Assembly (NCBI RefSeq): GCF_022539315.1
Contig: NC_066314.1
Span: 43,957,180-44,021,179, forward strand
Reading direction: 5' to 3'
From: Serinus canaria
Lineage: Eukaryota; Chordata; Aves; Passeriformes; Fringillidae
Length of the DNA stretch: 64,000 nt
The position numbers and the translations under genes were made by a program. The notes below the pieces were generated by a model, which made no database searches, was not told where the DNA came from, and was given only the letters and a program-made list of their open reading frames with translations. Shown here one piece after another: positions 1 through 13,991 of this stretch. Positions within the stretch are counted from its first letter, which is position 1. Each line of letters opens with the position of its first letter.

Positions 1-208
1 GTGTGCCACTGGGGGCTATGACCAACCTCTGATATATGGCTCTGAGATGCAGCATTGAAACCTTTGCTCCTTTGGACTATGCCTCTTTTGGCCCAGTCCA
101 GATTTATCTTCCTTTTTCCTTAGTCTTGCTGAGTCCAATTCAAATTCAGAGCTGAAAATGAACTTGGAAGAAAATAAACAGAAAGTGCATTTTCACAGTC
201 ATGCAATT

Positions 209-243
209 TTTTGTTTGTTTGTTTGTTTGTTTGTTTGTTTTTT
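209..243. repeat. (TTTG)n microsatellite
   Basis: About eight near-perfect copies of the tetramer TTTG, ending in a T-run. No function is evident. Confidence 0.9.
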
Positions 244-2799
244 GCATAAGAAAATTTTTTGTAGTTGAGGAAAACTTCTTTAATGTTAGTTTGGTAGACC
301 AGGGTTCCTTAAAAACAGTTAATAGACCTTGTTCCCTGCTATGTACTGCGTGCTTAAAGCAATTCAGGAATATGAACCTGGTCCAAAAAACTGGGCCCTG
401 GTGTCACTGGTGAATCTCCCAGAGGAAGAGCCATATGTGGCTGCCTCCCTCCCAGGGTTGTTTTGCCATATACAAAACCCCAGCTGCACTCCTATCCACA
501 CCACCACTCACAACTCCTTCTTCATAAAGTCAGAGTTTCTCCCTCAGCAACAGAACTTCTCTTGTGGGAAGGACAAGACAATTCTGTGGTTTACCCCAAC
601 AGCAGACTCTGATTCTCCTTGTCTTTAACAAAGCACACATCTACATCCATAGCCATTTCATTCCTCTGCTGTTTTAGTCTCCCATGAAATTCTGCATCTA
701 GGGATTTTTTCACAAAATTCTCAAGACAGCTTGGGAACAAACATGTGCCTTGTTCACTTAGCAGCATCTTACTGCAGCCTTAGACCATGTCAGACAGGCT
801 TCTAATTTGGATTAATTTAGTTTCTTTCTCTCTCTTTGCACCTTTTCCCATCAATAGCTCTGTTTGAGGCCACTGGGACAGTATCAGCTGTCACTTGCCA
901 GCAGATGATGTCACTGTCACATACATCTGCTGGGCCTCTATTTTCACAAAAGGTAAGCTCCTCTGGATCTCTAGAGAGGCCACACAGTTTTGAATGCAGC
1001 TGAAACCTAGAGAAATAGATTTGACCTTCTTTTCAACAGCTGTAGTTCCTGAAATTGACTGATTTGCTGTCAATTCTGCCCAGATCATTTTAATCTTCAC
1101 ATTCTGCCTGCATCGGATCCAAATGTAATATTTTCTGTAATGTCAGTGACATGCTCTTACCTCCAGCTCATTAACAAAGCTGTTAGAAACCTTTTGTTGG
1201 TCCTCAGCATGATTTACTATGTGCTGCTGCTTCTCATGACTAAGGGGGGCTATTAGTGGGTATGGAACATTGCCAGTGTGCCTGGAAATTTTCTGTGCCT
1301 CCATAGTTGAAGTCCTGCCTGCAAGACAAGCTGCTTAGAAGATAGAAACAATATAATAACTCAGTTATAGACCATGGCCATTTCCTCCCTTCTGAAACAG
1401 AAGTTGCTTCTTTGTGATTTTACATACTTCTCAATACTTTAGCAATAGCAGTGAGCTTTTCCTGACCACAACACTTGAGTACTTAGAGAGCTGTGGTTCA
1501 GAAAGTCTTCTTTCTTATTTCTAAAGCAGATGAGCTGTGGGAATAGCACACTGTGAGGATTCTTTTTATTTATTTATTTACTTATGTATGGTCTGAGTTG
1601 TTTTTTCTTTCTTTGCTGTCACATTAGGTCTTGCTGGCAATTGCTTTAGAGTGACTGTTTCCAGCTTGATAGGTGGCATTTCTCTGCATTAGTGCTAAAA
1701 ATTGTTTCTCTTAATGAAACCATTTCATGTTTCTGCATTAAAATTTGCTTTAAAAAAACCTCATTAAATTTTCATTGTCTACCAGTATGCAGCCAGTCAA
1801 AGACTTTAAAAATAAATGGTTTTGTTCTTTTTGAGTCAAATTATTAAATGTGAAAACATCACTTAGAGGACATACAGTTCAGGGCTTCAATTTGCATAGA
1901 AAACTCTCAGATACCACGCAAGATATATGCAGCAAAGGTGAAATAATATTCCCCAAGTCTTGCTCCTGTCTAATTGGAAGCAGGGGCATCTGTTGCCTGT
2001 AGCGACCAATCCACTCAGCATTGCTCTTGTTGGGGGCTTTGACTGAAGATCTCTTCTTTGTAAGCACCACTCTCCAAGCTGGAGGCAAGGAAATAGCAGA
2101 ACAGAACAGCTCATCATGGACAGCCCTCCACACCCCTCCTGCCAAAGCAGGCTGAGGAAGTTCCAGGTGCTGATTTCCACACACTGATGAGTTACATTCA
2201 GAGCATTTCTGCCAGACCCAGAGGTTCCCTGCCCATGGCTCCAGGGACATGGGGAGTGGACAGAATTTCACGTGTGGTTCCTCTCAGGAACAAAAGCCAC
2301 AGGACAATTCAGTGCACCTGGATTTTAAAAGACAAACTGCCGACAACAGTGAAAAGCAACAATTAATAGTATTCCCAGTTCTTTTCTTGATTTCTTTTCC
2401 CAGGCTGATGCCTTCATCAAGATGTCATGAGGAAGCCAACGGAGGAAGAGAGCGCACTTGAGAAATCAGAGCCAGGATCTCAGAGCTGAACTGCTGCCTC
2501 AAAGTCAGCTGATGTGTGCATGCCCGAGCCCAGGGCCGCCTCCCATCCCTCTGAGCAGCTGAACTTCACTGCGGTATCATACGACCCCCTGCTGGCCTCA
2601 TTTTTCTCCTCAGCACCTCTAGCATTCCAATTTTTCTGGTTTCTCCCTCCTCAGGGATCTCCAAGGTGTCACCTCCTGCAGGCACTTCTTTCTGAGGATG
2701 AAAGTAATGTTTTTTGGGAGAGGATGGGCTGGAGGGGGCCCGGCCAGTGTTGCCCAGCACTGTCCTGCTCCCTCTGCAGCGGTGGTGACGGTCCCTGGC

Positions 2800-3480
2800 A
2801 GGAACCGAGCGTGTCTCAGGCTAATGAGTTGTCAGAAACCCGTCCCCGTGCCTCGCCTCCCGGGCAGGTTATTGTTATGAGGGCTGTCAGTGGCGGGTGA
2901 GGATGGGGCAAGCAATCCATTTCTGCAGCCAGCGGGGAGCTGCGAATCTGTTCACAGGGGATCAGCGGGGTGCTGTGGGAACCGGCCTGCCCTGCAAGCG
3001 TCCACCAAGGGCTACCATTCAAGAGAGCACCGTGGGTTCATGGCGAGCGCAGCGAGCTCGCCTCTAATGTATGCCCTAATGAGTCAGCCGAGGGTGTTCT
3101 GCCTGCCTGAATGTCTTTAGTGTGGCAAAGCGGAGTGGACATTCCCATACAATAGTGGGCTTAAATTCAGCTTCTCACCGATGTCTAATTCATGGGCGGA
3201 ACGGCTTTTGTGATACCTATAGAACAGAAGTACAGTAGGTCATTTCTCCTGCTAATTGGAGTTGACAATCCCATATCTATCCATATCTCAGAGCCATTTG
3301 CACACAGTTGGAAAGGGAGGTATTTCGTCTTCGCTCATGTGGTCAGCCACCGGGAAGGGAAAATAATGTATGGATGGGTTTTTGCTTCAGGCAGTCACAG
3401 ATTTGCAACCAAAACTGATATAACCTGGCAATGGCTTTTTCACTTACTTATTAGCAGGTAGAGCAGTAAGGGTTTTCTTT
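2800..3480. promoter_or_regulatory. Candidate conserved regulatory patch (weak)
   Basis: This stretch is unique, complex sequence with more CpG than its surroundings and no protein-like frame. It contains an AP-1/MARE-like site (TGAGTCAGC near 3,080) and several TAAT/ATTA homeodomain cores (around 2,821, 3,065, 3,075, 3,185 and 3,254). Such clustering is typical of enhancers, but short motifs are common by chance, so this is only a pointer for conservation analysis. Confidence 0.2.
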
Positions 3481-6400
3481 CTTACCTTCATTCTCCAGCT
3501 TTTAAATGAAGTTTCCCTTCCCCTGTCTGTGGCTCACTATCTCTGCAGAGCACCCTCTCATGACTGTCGGTCGCCCCGCAGCACAGAGATCCATCGTGCA
3601 CAAGGCTTCTGGGTGCCATCATAACCCCAAGGGCCAGAATAACACAAAACACCCCTGCTCTGCAAACAGCAGTTTCACAACTTGCTAAAGGCTGCTGGTT
3701 GGACCGGTAGTAGGGGTAAGACTGAGCCCTGACCCCAGGCCTAGAATGATAAAGTGCATCGAAGGTGTCTCGTGTTTTAGTCTTTTCGAGCATGACGTGA
3801 ACTTCTGCTACACTTAACACTTTATCCACTGCCTCGTTCAGATACAGCAGTTGTTTTTGAGTGTACACAGAGAGTATGAATGCTCCTAATTTAATCTGGC
3901 ACATAAGACCTGAAGAAGAAAACTTCTCAGATTCTGTGAGGTAGCCAAATGGGTACCTTGGGGTGATTTGCCAGTTAAAATTGGATCCTCCTCTTTCTTC
4001 AGTAGACCATTTTCTCCTCAAAAGCATCAGCCACAGTTCTAGGTCCCATCCACTCCCCACCTATGGCAGTGTTTGGGAAGAATTAACAGTGGTTGTGACA
4101 ACTTAGGGGATTTAAAACATATATACTTCTTTTTTTTTTTTTTAATTAAAGCTTTGGTTTGTCCACTTGTCATGGTAAAACCTCCAGACTTGATCAGTGG
4201 AATTCTCAACTCTGTTAACAGTATATGATGAAATCATAGAACTGAATTACTGGCCTATTCCACTTACTAAAGGCTTATTTCACATGGGATCCAAAATGTA
4301 GAACACTGTAAAATTGCTTGGTTGGTACTTCATGCTGGGACTGAAAGAGACTGCAACACCACCAGGCTGGAGACAAATAAACTTTACACATCAATCCTCT
4401 TGACTTAGAGGTCATTAGTTGTTCTTGATTTGACATGGAAATTTTGTAAGATGCTCTAGAGCTGGGAAGCAGAATAAAGCCACACAATATATAAAAAAAG
4501 ATGAGATAACTTGCCACCTTATTTTTCTAAATATGTTCATTAAGGATATTAACTTCCTTATGAGGAAAAATTTAATATGTTTTTGCTTTTAAAAAATAAT
4601 GATCTGCAGGAAGTGTGGGAAATATGTTTTAAAAAACCCAGTAAATGGAGCACACGTCAGTAAAGACAGCTCAATTTCGTTACGGTGGTGTGATCACAAA
4701 AACATTTTGTACCATGCAACTTTTAATTAGTCTCACAAAAAATTATTCTGCTTCACTTATACACAGTACAGTAAATGGCTACATAAATGCATAAGGAATG
4801 AAATAAATACACTTTGTTCAAACGTGGTGACCTTTGGGAAATAAGATGATAAGAGAATGAAGTTTCCTTCTGTTTCCTCTTGTATTTATCATGAGGCAAG
4901 TCAAGGTTTCTCCATGAAATACAGTAATTATGATAAAAAATAAACCAAAGTGAACTTCTTCACTTCACACTTCAACAATCTTCCAGCCATACAGATGCAT
5001 TCATGCATGTATGGCTGTCATTTCCAATCCAGACAATTTTTGATAAGCTTTAGCTATTCTGAGGTGCTGCCAGTTTGAGTGACAACCTTGATACCTGCAA
5101 CTAAATGGTTAATCTGTTCACCATTGTGAATGTAATCAGTGCTCTCAGACACAGTGAAATCCCACATTTTTCTGATGTCTCAAATAAAATGGTTGTTAGC
5201 AAATAATATAGACTGTATGTACATATAACGTCCAGCACATAAATACTAAATATTAATATGCATGGTACTGTCTGCACACATTCTGTGGTGTCACATATAT
5301 ACACACACACACATAGGAATATTAACCACACAAAACATGGAAAGCAAGACATATTTCAAAAAATATATAAAAAATAGCTTTGCCTGTGCTATAAATAAAA
5401 ATTTAAAAAAATTAAGTAGTGCTTTTCATTACAGCAACATTTCAGATGTGCAGCTTGGGTCTGACTCATGTGTGCTCTATGACTGTTTGGTATAATTTAG
5501 CATCCAGGTCCCATGGAACTCAGGAGCATTCTGCCCTTGAAAGCACAGTCATTACTCCCATCCTGCTGCTATTTAAACATACTAGAGGATGATGTGTACT
5601 TCCAAATGTGAATAAGGCAAAACCAGTGAAGGCAAAGGTTATGTAGGCAAAGGGTATTCAACTTCCTTCATTTGCTAAAGACATTACAGCTCCAAGCAAT
5701 GTGCTGAGCTTGCACCTTTTAGTCCATTATCTGAGGTTGGAGTCAACTTGGCAACATCAAAAAGTTGTCTTTTTCATTTGTACAGGCAATTATATATTCA
5801 TATGTTTGCTCAGCACCAGAAACACTGGTCTGCAATGTTTTCCATCTATACTTAGCTTTCTGATGTTCACTACTCATGGAAAAAAATAAATCCAATTTCA
5901 TGCAAATGTTCAGAATTAACTCCCTCAAATTCTTATGTGACCCATAAAGAAAACACATTGTATGAATATTGTATGAATAGAGGAATGGGGTTTCTTTACA
6001 TATAGCCTCAAAGGTACCTCACAAAACACAGGTTCTTCAGTCTGGTAAATGTTGCCCTCCAAACACCACAAAAAAAGCAGAGCTTTATAATAAAGGTCTT
6101 TGCTGACATAGCCTGCGGGAAAGGCCCTCCACAGGCTTAAATTCAGATAATTGTTAAATTCTGACAAAGTCTCATGGCATTCATGTTTCCAGACACTTAT
6201 AGATGGGTGAAGTGTCTGCCAGGGTGTTCCAGTGGGCGCTGGTGTCTGGATGCTGGGACAGGAGCAGTGTCACCCACTGCCACAATCGTTCTTCACCTCA
6301 GACAGACCAGTCCAGGGGACAATGGCAATTGCCATCCACTTCACTCTACTGGGAATTATCAAACACTTAATGTAAAGTCATGGCTCCATTAAAATTCTCA

Positions 6401-7182
6401 GTGTCTCAACATGGCACCATTGTGAATCAAGCTTAAACAAGACTGTTCAGCTTTGGACTTTGTGCCTGTTTTTAAATAAATCTCTAATTGTATCATTTAA
6501 TCCTCTAGATCTCCTTTCCCTGAGATAAAGAGCTTCTTCCTGAGCATTTAAAGTAAAACCCCACAAAACCACAGATGAGCTGATGTGTTTTATGTCCAAT
6601 GCACAGAAGTATGTAAATCCATAAAGTGTCACAGGAATGAACCAGCCCTTTCCTCTTGTAATTACTTATCTTTTACAGCCTGTCAAAACAAGTACTCACT
6701 TGCCTTATGTGAAGTGTCGTAGGAAAGGAACACCAGTATCTAGCCCATTGCAACCCACAACTGATCAAACAGCCACAAGAATTGTTTTTAAAATGCATCA
6801 TTGGCCAGAAAATACTCAGCATTGTGTAATATGCTACATGTTTGCTTGCTGTGCAGCAAAAAAATAAAAGGGTACAAAAGTTTAATGTCAAAGCTAGCGT
6901 TCATTATACAAAATCCATATCAAATGCATCTGTTTATTAAGTGCAGATGGCAATGCTATTATTAAGGTTTCAATGTTTTTCATCCTAAGCTCCTCTGTCT
7001 TTGCTGCTTGTAACTCTGGCAGTCTTTAATTGTTTGTATAAACATTTACAGGAGGCAGATCTCTAGAAAAGCTTTCCTGGAAGCAGGAAATATCTGCTCC
7101 AAGCTGATATGTTTCAAGAAAATTTCAGAAGGTCATTTCTAAGAATGGTGCTTGGGAAAAACATAGGTTCCTTTCCCTCTAC

Positions 7183-7260
7183 TTAAAAAAAAAAGAAAAG
7201 AAAAAAAAAGGAAAAAAAATAAGGATAGAAAGAAAAAATGTTTGTTCTGGAAAAAAAAAG
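7183..7260. repeat. A-rich/purine low-complexity tract
   Basis: The plus strand is nearly all A and G over about 75 bp, with several runs of 7-10 A. No target-site duplication or SINE body is recognisable next to it, so I treat it as simple low-complexity DNA and not as the tail of a retroposon. Confidence 0.7.
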
Positions 7261-10200
7261 TTTTGGAGCAAAGACTTGAGTGCTGCAGCAAATGGTCTTT
7301 GTTAAGGGTGCACCTTTTGCTGTGCTTGTGAGATGTGACCATGGTCTAACCCTTGATCATTCTCTAATCCTCCAACTCATCCCAGCTTGCACGCAGTGGC
7401 TGGAGAGAGCCAGCTCAGACACCACAACATGTCTGCTGGCAGAGAAGCAGGCTTTTTCTAATTGTTTTTATTACCCAAACCAGCTAAGTGTCTCCATCCT
7501 GCACTGCAGTAAACAGCACAATCAGGGCAGGATCTTCCCTGAGCTGGCCTGGTCAGCACCTATCGGTGCAAGTGTGCTGCTCGCTGCACTCCTGGGCACA
7601 AGAGTGGATCCCTACTTGCCACCTCTGGGTCCTACTGCAAGAACACCCTCTGCTTCACCACCTGGGCCTTCCCATTACCTGCAGATTGCCCCAGAGAAGA
7701 CACTGCTCTGGAGAAGGAAGGCACCAAATGGATGTGAATGCCTCTAGGAGACCGTGCTATGCTGCTGGGGCCACTCACATCAAGTGCAGACAGCAGCAGT
7801 GGCTGCTGTAAAGGACCAGTTCATCCGGGGCAAGCAAGGAGCATCAGGAATTGTCAGTGCATCGTCAAAAGCACTGAAATTGCTCATAGTATCTCTCCAG
7901 GCTCTTGGCCCAAGCAGGGAAGCCCAGGGCACATCAGCTGCCTCCTCAGAAGCACCTGCTGGGCAAAGAGAAGCCAGCTCTCATCCTCTGTGCACTTTGG
8001 GAAAAACCTAACAGGTGTAAAATTGATCTCACAGAGTACTCAGCAAAACAAAAGCAGGAATGCCAAACTAAATGACAACTTGAAGCTTTACAGGAAGCAG
8101 TTGTGTCAAGAGAACACCAGCACATCAATGGACTCCTGACTAGAAATGAACCAGACAGAGCAGGTCTCCGTGAGATGTCATTGACACAATGCAGTGGGAA
8201 CTTCACTGGCCAAACCTCCAACTTACTGAGCTCTTGGACTTCTCTCAAAAAAGGCATTTCTGTGATTCCACACTGCACCCAGCACACACAGCTGGGCACT
8301 GCCCCAAGAAGTATGAAAGTCAGGGCAGTGGTAATTTGGGGACTGTTGGCATATAACCAGTGTAAACAGCTACAGCCACGCTCTCCCCCCTGGAGTTGTA
8401 ACAGATGATGTGTGTTGAACCACAGGATTTTGAATTATGAGCATACTACAGTCCTTTGTGCTGTCTGCCTTGGCCATTTGGTCCTAATTAACTGGCCATG
8501 CCCACAGTTAATTCCTGGTTCCTATAGTCCTTGGGCAGGCTAAGCCTCTGGGGTCTCAGGCTCTGAGAAAAGCCTGTTCACCTACACAAGCTCGGACTCC
8601 CGCTTGTTTCAGACAGCAATGAGATGCTCCAGGGTTCTGGGAGCTGACCCCAAATCGGCTGCATGAAACCTTCTCCTCCACTCTGCTCCATGGGGAAGGT
8701 TGTGCACACTCATTTGCCTTTACAGTGGACCCTTGGCAGTCCCTCACCCAGAGAGGCCCTAAAAAAGGAGCACCAGTTTAGCAGAGAGGCAGAAGCCTCT
8801 GGAAGCCACTGGTCTCAGATGCAGGGCAGTGAGTGCTGCCTCCAAGATGAGATGTGGGCCTTGGGCTCAGACTCAAGTCAAACATAATTGCAGACATCAC
8901 CTCTGGCACACTTCCAGAGCCCAGGAGGCTGGGGATTTCTTCTGTCTGCAGATCCTGCCTGGAAATGAGGCTCTCTGGCCCAGCTCCCTAAGGACCAGCA
9001 CTGGCATTCCTGGGAGGGGTGCAAATAACCTAGTAGACTTTGCAAAGGCTCCAACTGCAAACCACTCTTCCCTCTGGCTATCAGAAGAGTAGATAGATGT
9101 GTCTGGCCAAATGAATAGAACCACAGCAGCCCCACTGTGTAATGGAAGGAGGTCTGGACATATTTGTCCCTGCAGCTGCCAGTCAACCTTGATGACTCAG
9201 GTTGGTTTCTTTGGGACCTGGGCTCCTATTTCTCTGCCTCATCTCTCCAGAATATTGCTTGGGCTCAGATAGAGTTTTCTAAGAAATTCAGGAATCCTAG
9301 ATTTAGCTGCTCCTTTTAACCCAGCGTCATTTATGTCTCTGACTTTCTCCTGTCCAGCTAGTTTCCCTCTCTCTCTGAAATGGTGAGGGGATCTGTACAA
9401 TATCAGCAACACTCTGTTGACCTACGTACGTGCCTGTTGCCTAATTGCTCCTTTCTCTCCTCCCTCCCCACAAGGTTGGCTGTTAGAAATGGCAGCAGAT
9501 GAGGTCCTCTGTTATGGCAGAGCTTGCCACCTTACACAGAGAGCCTCCAACACCTTCCAGACTTTCTGAGCTCTGATCTGACGGACTTCTCAAAACACCA
9601 ACCCTTAAACAACTTCTGTGACTTGGAGCCAGTTATTAATATCTATAATTGTCTGTGTGAAAGCACAGTTTCCAAACTCCTTCTGCACAATGCTTGGTCT
9701 CCTTCTTTTTGACACACACAAGTACACCATTTTATTATTTGTACAGATCACTTTGTTTTCCTCAGGACATAATTTCAATTCCAATTCATTAATGTCAAAG
9801 CATAAAAGAAGCAACCGCACATAAAGCAACAAAAGTTTGCTAAACCCAGAAGATAGCAGCTGATAATTAAGGAAGTCCCATTATTTCTTGGCAAAGGAGA
9901 CTGTGTTTTCAGAGACACACATTCTTAAAGGGCCTCTCTTTAGTGTAGCTGCATAATTTGCATGAACACTATTTGCACAGAAAAATAAAGGTATTCAGTA
10001 TGGATAAAAGGAGCCTTTAATGTGCCCATAATTTCTGTACAATACCCATCCCATGCCCCTTCTTGTTGGCATAGCCTGGCCTTGTGACAGGTTCACAGAA
10101 GAGCCACTCTGGCAGATCTTTGATGGCGTGGACAAAAGATCTGGGCTTTTGTTAGGACATACCTGCCCCCCACCTCCACCCTCAGTCTCATTTTGTACTG

Positions 10201-13200
10201 ATATCATTGCAGAAAAAAGATATTGTACTGATCTGAAATTGCACATAAATCCTCTACCCAAGAAGAAACCCTTCCTTTCCATCTTCCCAGGCTCACCTCT
10301 GCCTCCTGCCCATGTTCACAGCATGGTCTCCTGCTTACTGGGCAAGTTCATCCCAAACAGACTTTTGCATTTTGTTTGTGTTCCCTCACATTATGGCTGC
10401 AGCCAGTGCCAGGCATGCAGGGCCAGTGGAAAGTCTCCTGGTTTTTGTGTTTCCCCTGTGTCCTTCCATTTGGCTGTTTCCAAGTGCTGTTCAGCAAGAC
10501 TGAGCCTCCTTTCTGGGCTACAGTCTTACACTGAGATGAAAGTCTGCAGCCCATGGAAAAAGGCATGTTGCTTGGATGAAGCCTGAAACAGGCTGACCAG
10601 TTTTGTGCCTCCTAGCACTTGGATCCTGTATATCCACCCTGGTAGCACAGTGTGGCTTTGCTTCAGTTGATGGGAATCTCAGACAGAAATTACAGCCCCC
10701 TGCTCCTCTGAAGTCTGAGTCACGACCTCCCAACTCCCAGTCAAAATCTCTGGTGGATGGTTATGGCCCCACATGGAGATTTGATCAAAGATGGTGTAAT
10801 TAAAATGACAGCAGAGAGGAAAGGTGTTTCACTGGTAGATATTTCTGAAAAACTGCTGCTTGAAGCAAACCTGTTTTACTCTGGCAAAGCCCCATAAAGT
10901 CAGGACTGTACCTCATATCAGGTGTAGTCCTTCCAACAGTCCACACAAAACTGCTACAGCAGTTCCCAAGTCACCAAGAGCTGATGAATGACACAGATTT
11001 TCTGCACATAGAGAAAATCTTGTGTTACTTATAGAAAAAGATTTTTAGACAAGATACTCTCTACAGACAAATTGTGGGCAAGATCTGATTTTTCATTCCA
11101 GGATGATATCTGATGGAAATCTTCCATTTTGCGTATTCCCGAAGTAAAAAGAGATGTTCTTCATGTCACTACTTGGCTTGAGTCCAAGGTCCTGTTCATG
11201 TTTAAACAACATTGCTACAACAGGAAAACTCCCCAAGGCTGCACAAAGCTTCAAAATCCTCCTAGGTGCACAAGAGTTATAACCACTGCATCCCCAAGAA
11301 GTTAGAACAGAGAGCTTGCCAGGAATTGGCAACTTAAGCCTACTTAATGTCCCTGCACTTGATGGCATGCTATGCCTTTTGATGGCTTTCACTAGAACCA
11401 AAAGAAAGATTTTTCTTTTTAAAGTATCCATGCCATGTCTCTGATATCTTTCCCTCCAAGTTGTGTCTTCCTCCTTGTTGTTTTCCCAGCTTTTGCAACA
11501 GCTGTGAGGTGAGTTTTGGCCTCTTTTGGTCCTTTGCACTGCATCTCATCTGCTCCCAGACCACTTTCTTGTAGTCACTAAATCTCCAGATTTCTGTTTT
11601 TCTCGGTTTTTTTCAATTGCATTTCATTGGATCATATCTCCTTTCCAGAGCCTTTCTTTTCTGTTTGGCAGGATCCCATTTCCCTTCCCCAAAGGGAAAC
11701 GGGAAACGGAATCTTGCGATTTCAGTGGGGATCAATTGGGCAAGCTTTGGTGCATGTCCACTGCCAACCTTAGACTGGGGTATCACATCACCTCACAGGT
11801 TCAAGGACCAGACTCTGGCAAGGGGGAGGAAGGAGGGTGGTGTGTCTTTACCTTGGACAGGTTGTATGGGGAGAGCAATAGGTTCTTTCATGGCTTTGTC
11901 AGTTCTGGACCCAACAGAAGCAGAAGTTCATCTGCCACACAGCAGGGCTAAGTCTGTGCTTCTACACTGGATCCTTTTTGATGCAATCTTGTCCTTTGAA
12001 GGTGCCGTCTTCTGATGGAGCTTCCATTTTGTTAACTCAGCTCTGCCCACTTGCAATTCAGGGCTGTGCTTTCATGGCTGCTTTAAGTTCTCTGACTGCA
12101 GCTGGTGCCTATGACTTGGTGATGGCAAAGCTGATGCTCTTACTGCTCTGGTGGACATGACTGTGGGGTATCAGAAGGAGTTTGCCTGATGTGGAATAAA
12201 AATGCAGCAGAGGAAACCCCCACTGACAGGGGGTTTCACAGGGCATATCACTGGGAAATGGCACAGGATGGTCACTAAATGCACAGCCTAGAAGCTGGAA
12301 CATGGGGCAGCTCTGAAAGTTTCCTTAATGATGTGTTTATTGCAGGCAGGAACAGGTTATGTCAGGGAGTTCCTGTCCTAGCAAACTTGGCTGAATGAGG
12401 AAGGAGCTCTGGTCTGCCGAGGTTTCTCTCAGCAATGTGATGGTACAGGGGCCCTCTCAGCCTAGTTTTATGGCAACACAGAGCATTAGTGATGTCAGTG
12501 AGCACTTGCACCTACACAGACAGCACCATCTAACCAGCCCCTCCACCAGAAATGCTGCTGCCCTTGAATGTCTTGCTGCTTGATGTGTTTCCTTAGGAAC
12601 AGAGCATAGGCATTTGTGTGAAATTCCCACCCCTGAGCTGTAGGAGAAAATCCTATCCATCCAACCAGGAGCTAAGGTTTGGATTAATCTATTACAACAA
12701 CTCTTTCCTGTTCATTTCCTGTTGAGCAACAACCTAAATACCCTGACCCAAAGGCAGAAAAGAATGCAAATTATTACTTCCCCTATTACATGGGAAATAC
12801 AGAGAGGACAAAAGGTGAACTTCACCCCTGTGCTGAAGGTCTGAAGATCACCCTAAGAAGACTGTCTCTGAGTCAGAATGATTCAGTCAACAAGGTAAAC
12901 AGCAAATTCCTCGTAAGGGCAAAAGAAAAACATCAGCTTATTTAATTTCCTGAGTATCAGACTTAGTCAGTTAACTACATCAGATATAGTCATGCTTTCT
13001 GTGCTTTCAGTACTCCTTCCTACCCTACCATCACACAAAATTGCTGCAGACCAGTCTCCAGCTGATGAGATTACTGACATGTGAATTCATGGGCCAACTG
13101 TGAAAGTAGAAGTTAAGCACTCTTGCTCTCTGACTGAGATCCACAACCGTGAGAAATGTTTGTTTGTTGTAACAACAGGGCTGGAATGTTTACTCACCTG

Positions 13201-13661
13201 AAGAACAGTGTCTTAAAAGAGAAATATAAATGCTCCTATTTTTTGGTACACAATAAGTTTTCCCAACATGAGGAGGAGACAGTGGGGTCAAAATTGGTTT
13301 CATATGTATATATGTAAAAATAACTAGTGCTATTTACAGATAACATACTGAACCTGTTATATTGCCATTCACAGACACTCATGTTTATCCTTGTCAGAAC
13401 AGTGCAAAAAATTGCTCTTACAGTATGATTTTATTCAAGACACTCACTCTAAGCTTATTGCATTCTGCCACATTATACACGGTATCATGTGAAATCAGCT
13501 ATTCTATACTGCAAATGGCATGGAAAACTACATATCTATACCATTTCCCATCATGTTCATATTTTTCCTGCATAGTCTAACCCCAGACTTCCTTACAAAA
13601 AACTCTGATAAATTAGTTACTCCTTCAGCTGGCCTATAGTGAGTCCTGCCACCAGAAAGAT

Positions 13662-13683
13662 AATTAGCATTATAATGCTAATT
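13662..13683. repeat. Perfect 22-bp palindrome with TTAGC/GCTAA cores
   Basis: The 11-bp half AATTAGCATTA is followed directly by its exact reverse complement. Each half carries an ATTA/TAAT homeodomain-type core, so it could be a dimeric transcription-factor site or a simple AT-rich hairpin. It lies about 90 bp before a CR1 fragment. Confidence 0.6.
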
Positions 13684-13769
13684 GTTGCTTCTGTTGTCCA
13701 TCCAATACTCCCTAAAAGAAAATCACACTTATTTCTAATGGCCATGGGAATGAGTGCTTAGATATCTTC

Positions 13770-13991
13770 ACAAGAAGTTCCACCTCAACATGAGCAAGAA
13801 TTTCTTCATGTTGGAAGTGGCAGAGCACTGGAACACCAGGGAGGTCGTGGAGTGTCCCTTTCTGGAGCCATTCCAAACCCACCTGGACACGTTCCTGTGT
13901 CACCTGCTGCAGGTGACCCTGCCTTGGCAGGATGTTTGACTGGATGATCTTCAGAGGTCCCTTCCAACCCTAACAATTCTGTGGTTCTGTA
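13770..13991 (+). mobile_element. CR1 LINE fragment, 3' end
   Basis: The text matches the 3' part of avian CR1 non-LTR retrotransposons: a 'GAAGTTCCACCTCAACATGA'-like start, 'AGAGCACTGGAACA', the 'CTGGACACGTTCCTGTGTCACCTGCTGC' region read as a family pattern, 'GATCTTCAGAGGTCCCTTCCAACC' and a terminal ATTCTGTGGTTCTGT repeat. CR1 elements are usually truncated at the 5' end and lack poly(A) tails, as here. The open frame across it is part of the element, not a host gene. The 3' boundary is firm and the 5' boundary is approximate. Confidence 0.9.

Larger units (their letters stand above)
1..13769. other. Intergenic region, no gene recognised
   Basis: I read both strands for splice-flanked coding segments and known domains and recognise none. 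The open frames here are short and lack protein-like features. The longest (3,488-4,060, minus, 190 codons) resembles no family I know and is of a length expected by chance. The region holds a TTTG microsatellite near its start, a purine-rich stretch around 7,183-7,260, a CpG-containing non-repetitive patch around 2,800-3,480 and a perfect palindrome at 13,662-13,683. In mammals the neighbour upstream of SNRPF is NTN4, so this may be the NTN4-SNRPF spacer with distal regulatory elements; that is inference from synteny. Confidence 0.6.

Noticed and set aside
3488..4060. 190-codon open frame on the minus strand, the longest in the left 14 kb
   Set aside because: No domain or family resemblance, ordinary base composition, and roughly one frame of this length is expected by chance in 64 kb over six frames. 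A blastp search with no hit would confirm rejection.
7280..8140. GC-richer patch with several open frames, considered as a gene or old retroviral insertion
   Set aside because: No splice structure, no recognisable protein motif and frames on both strands of similar quality.
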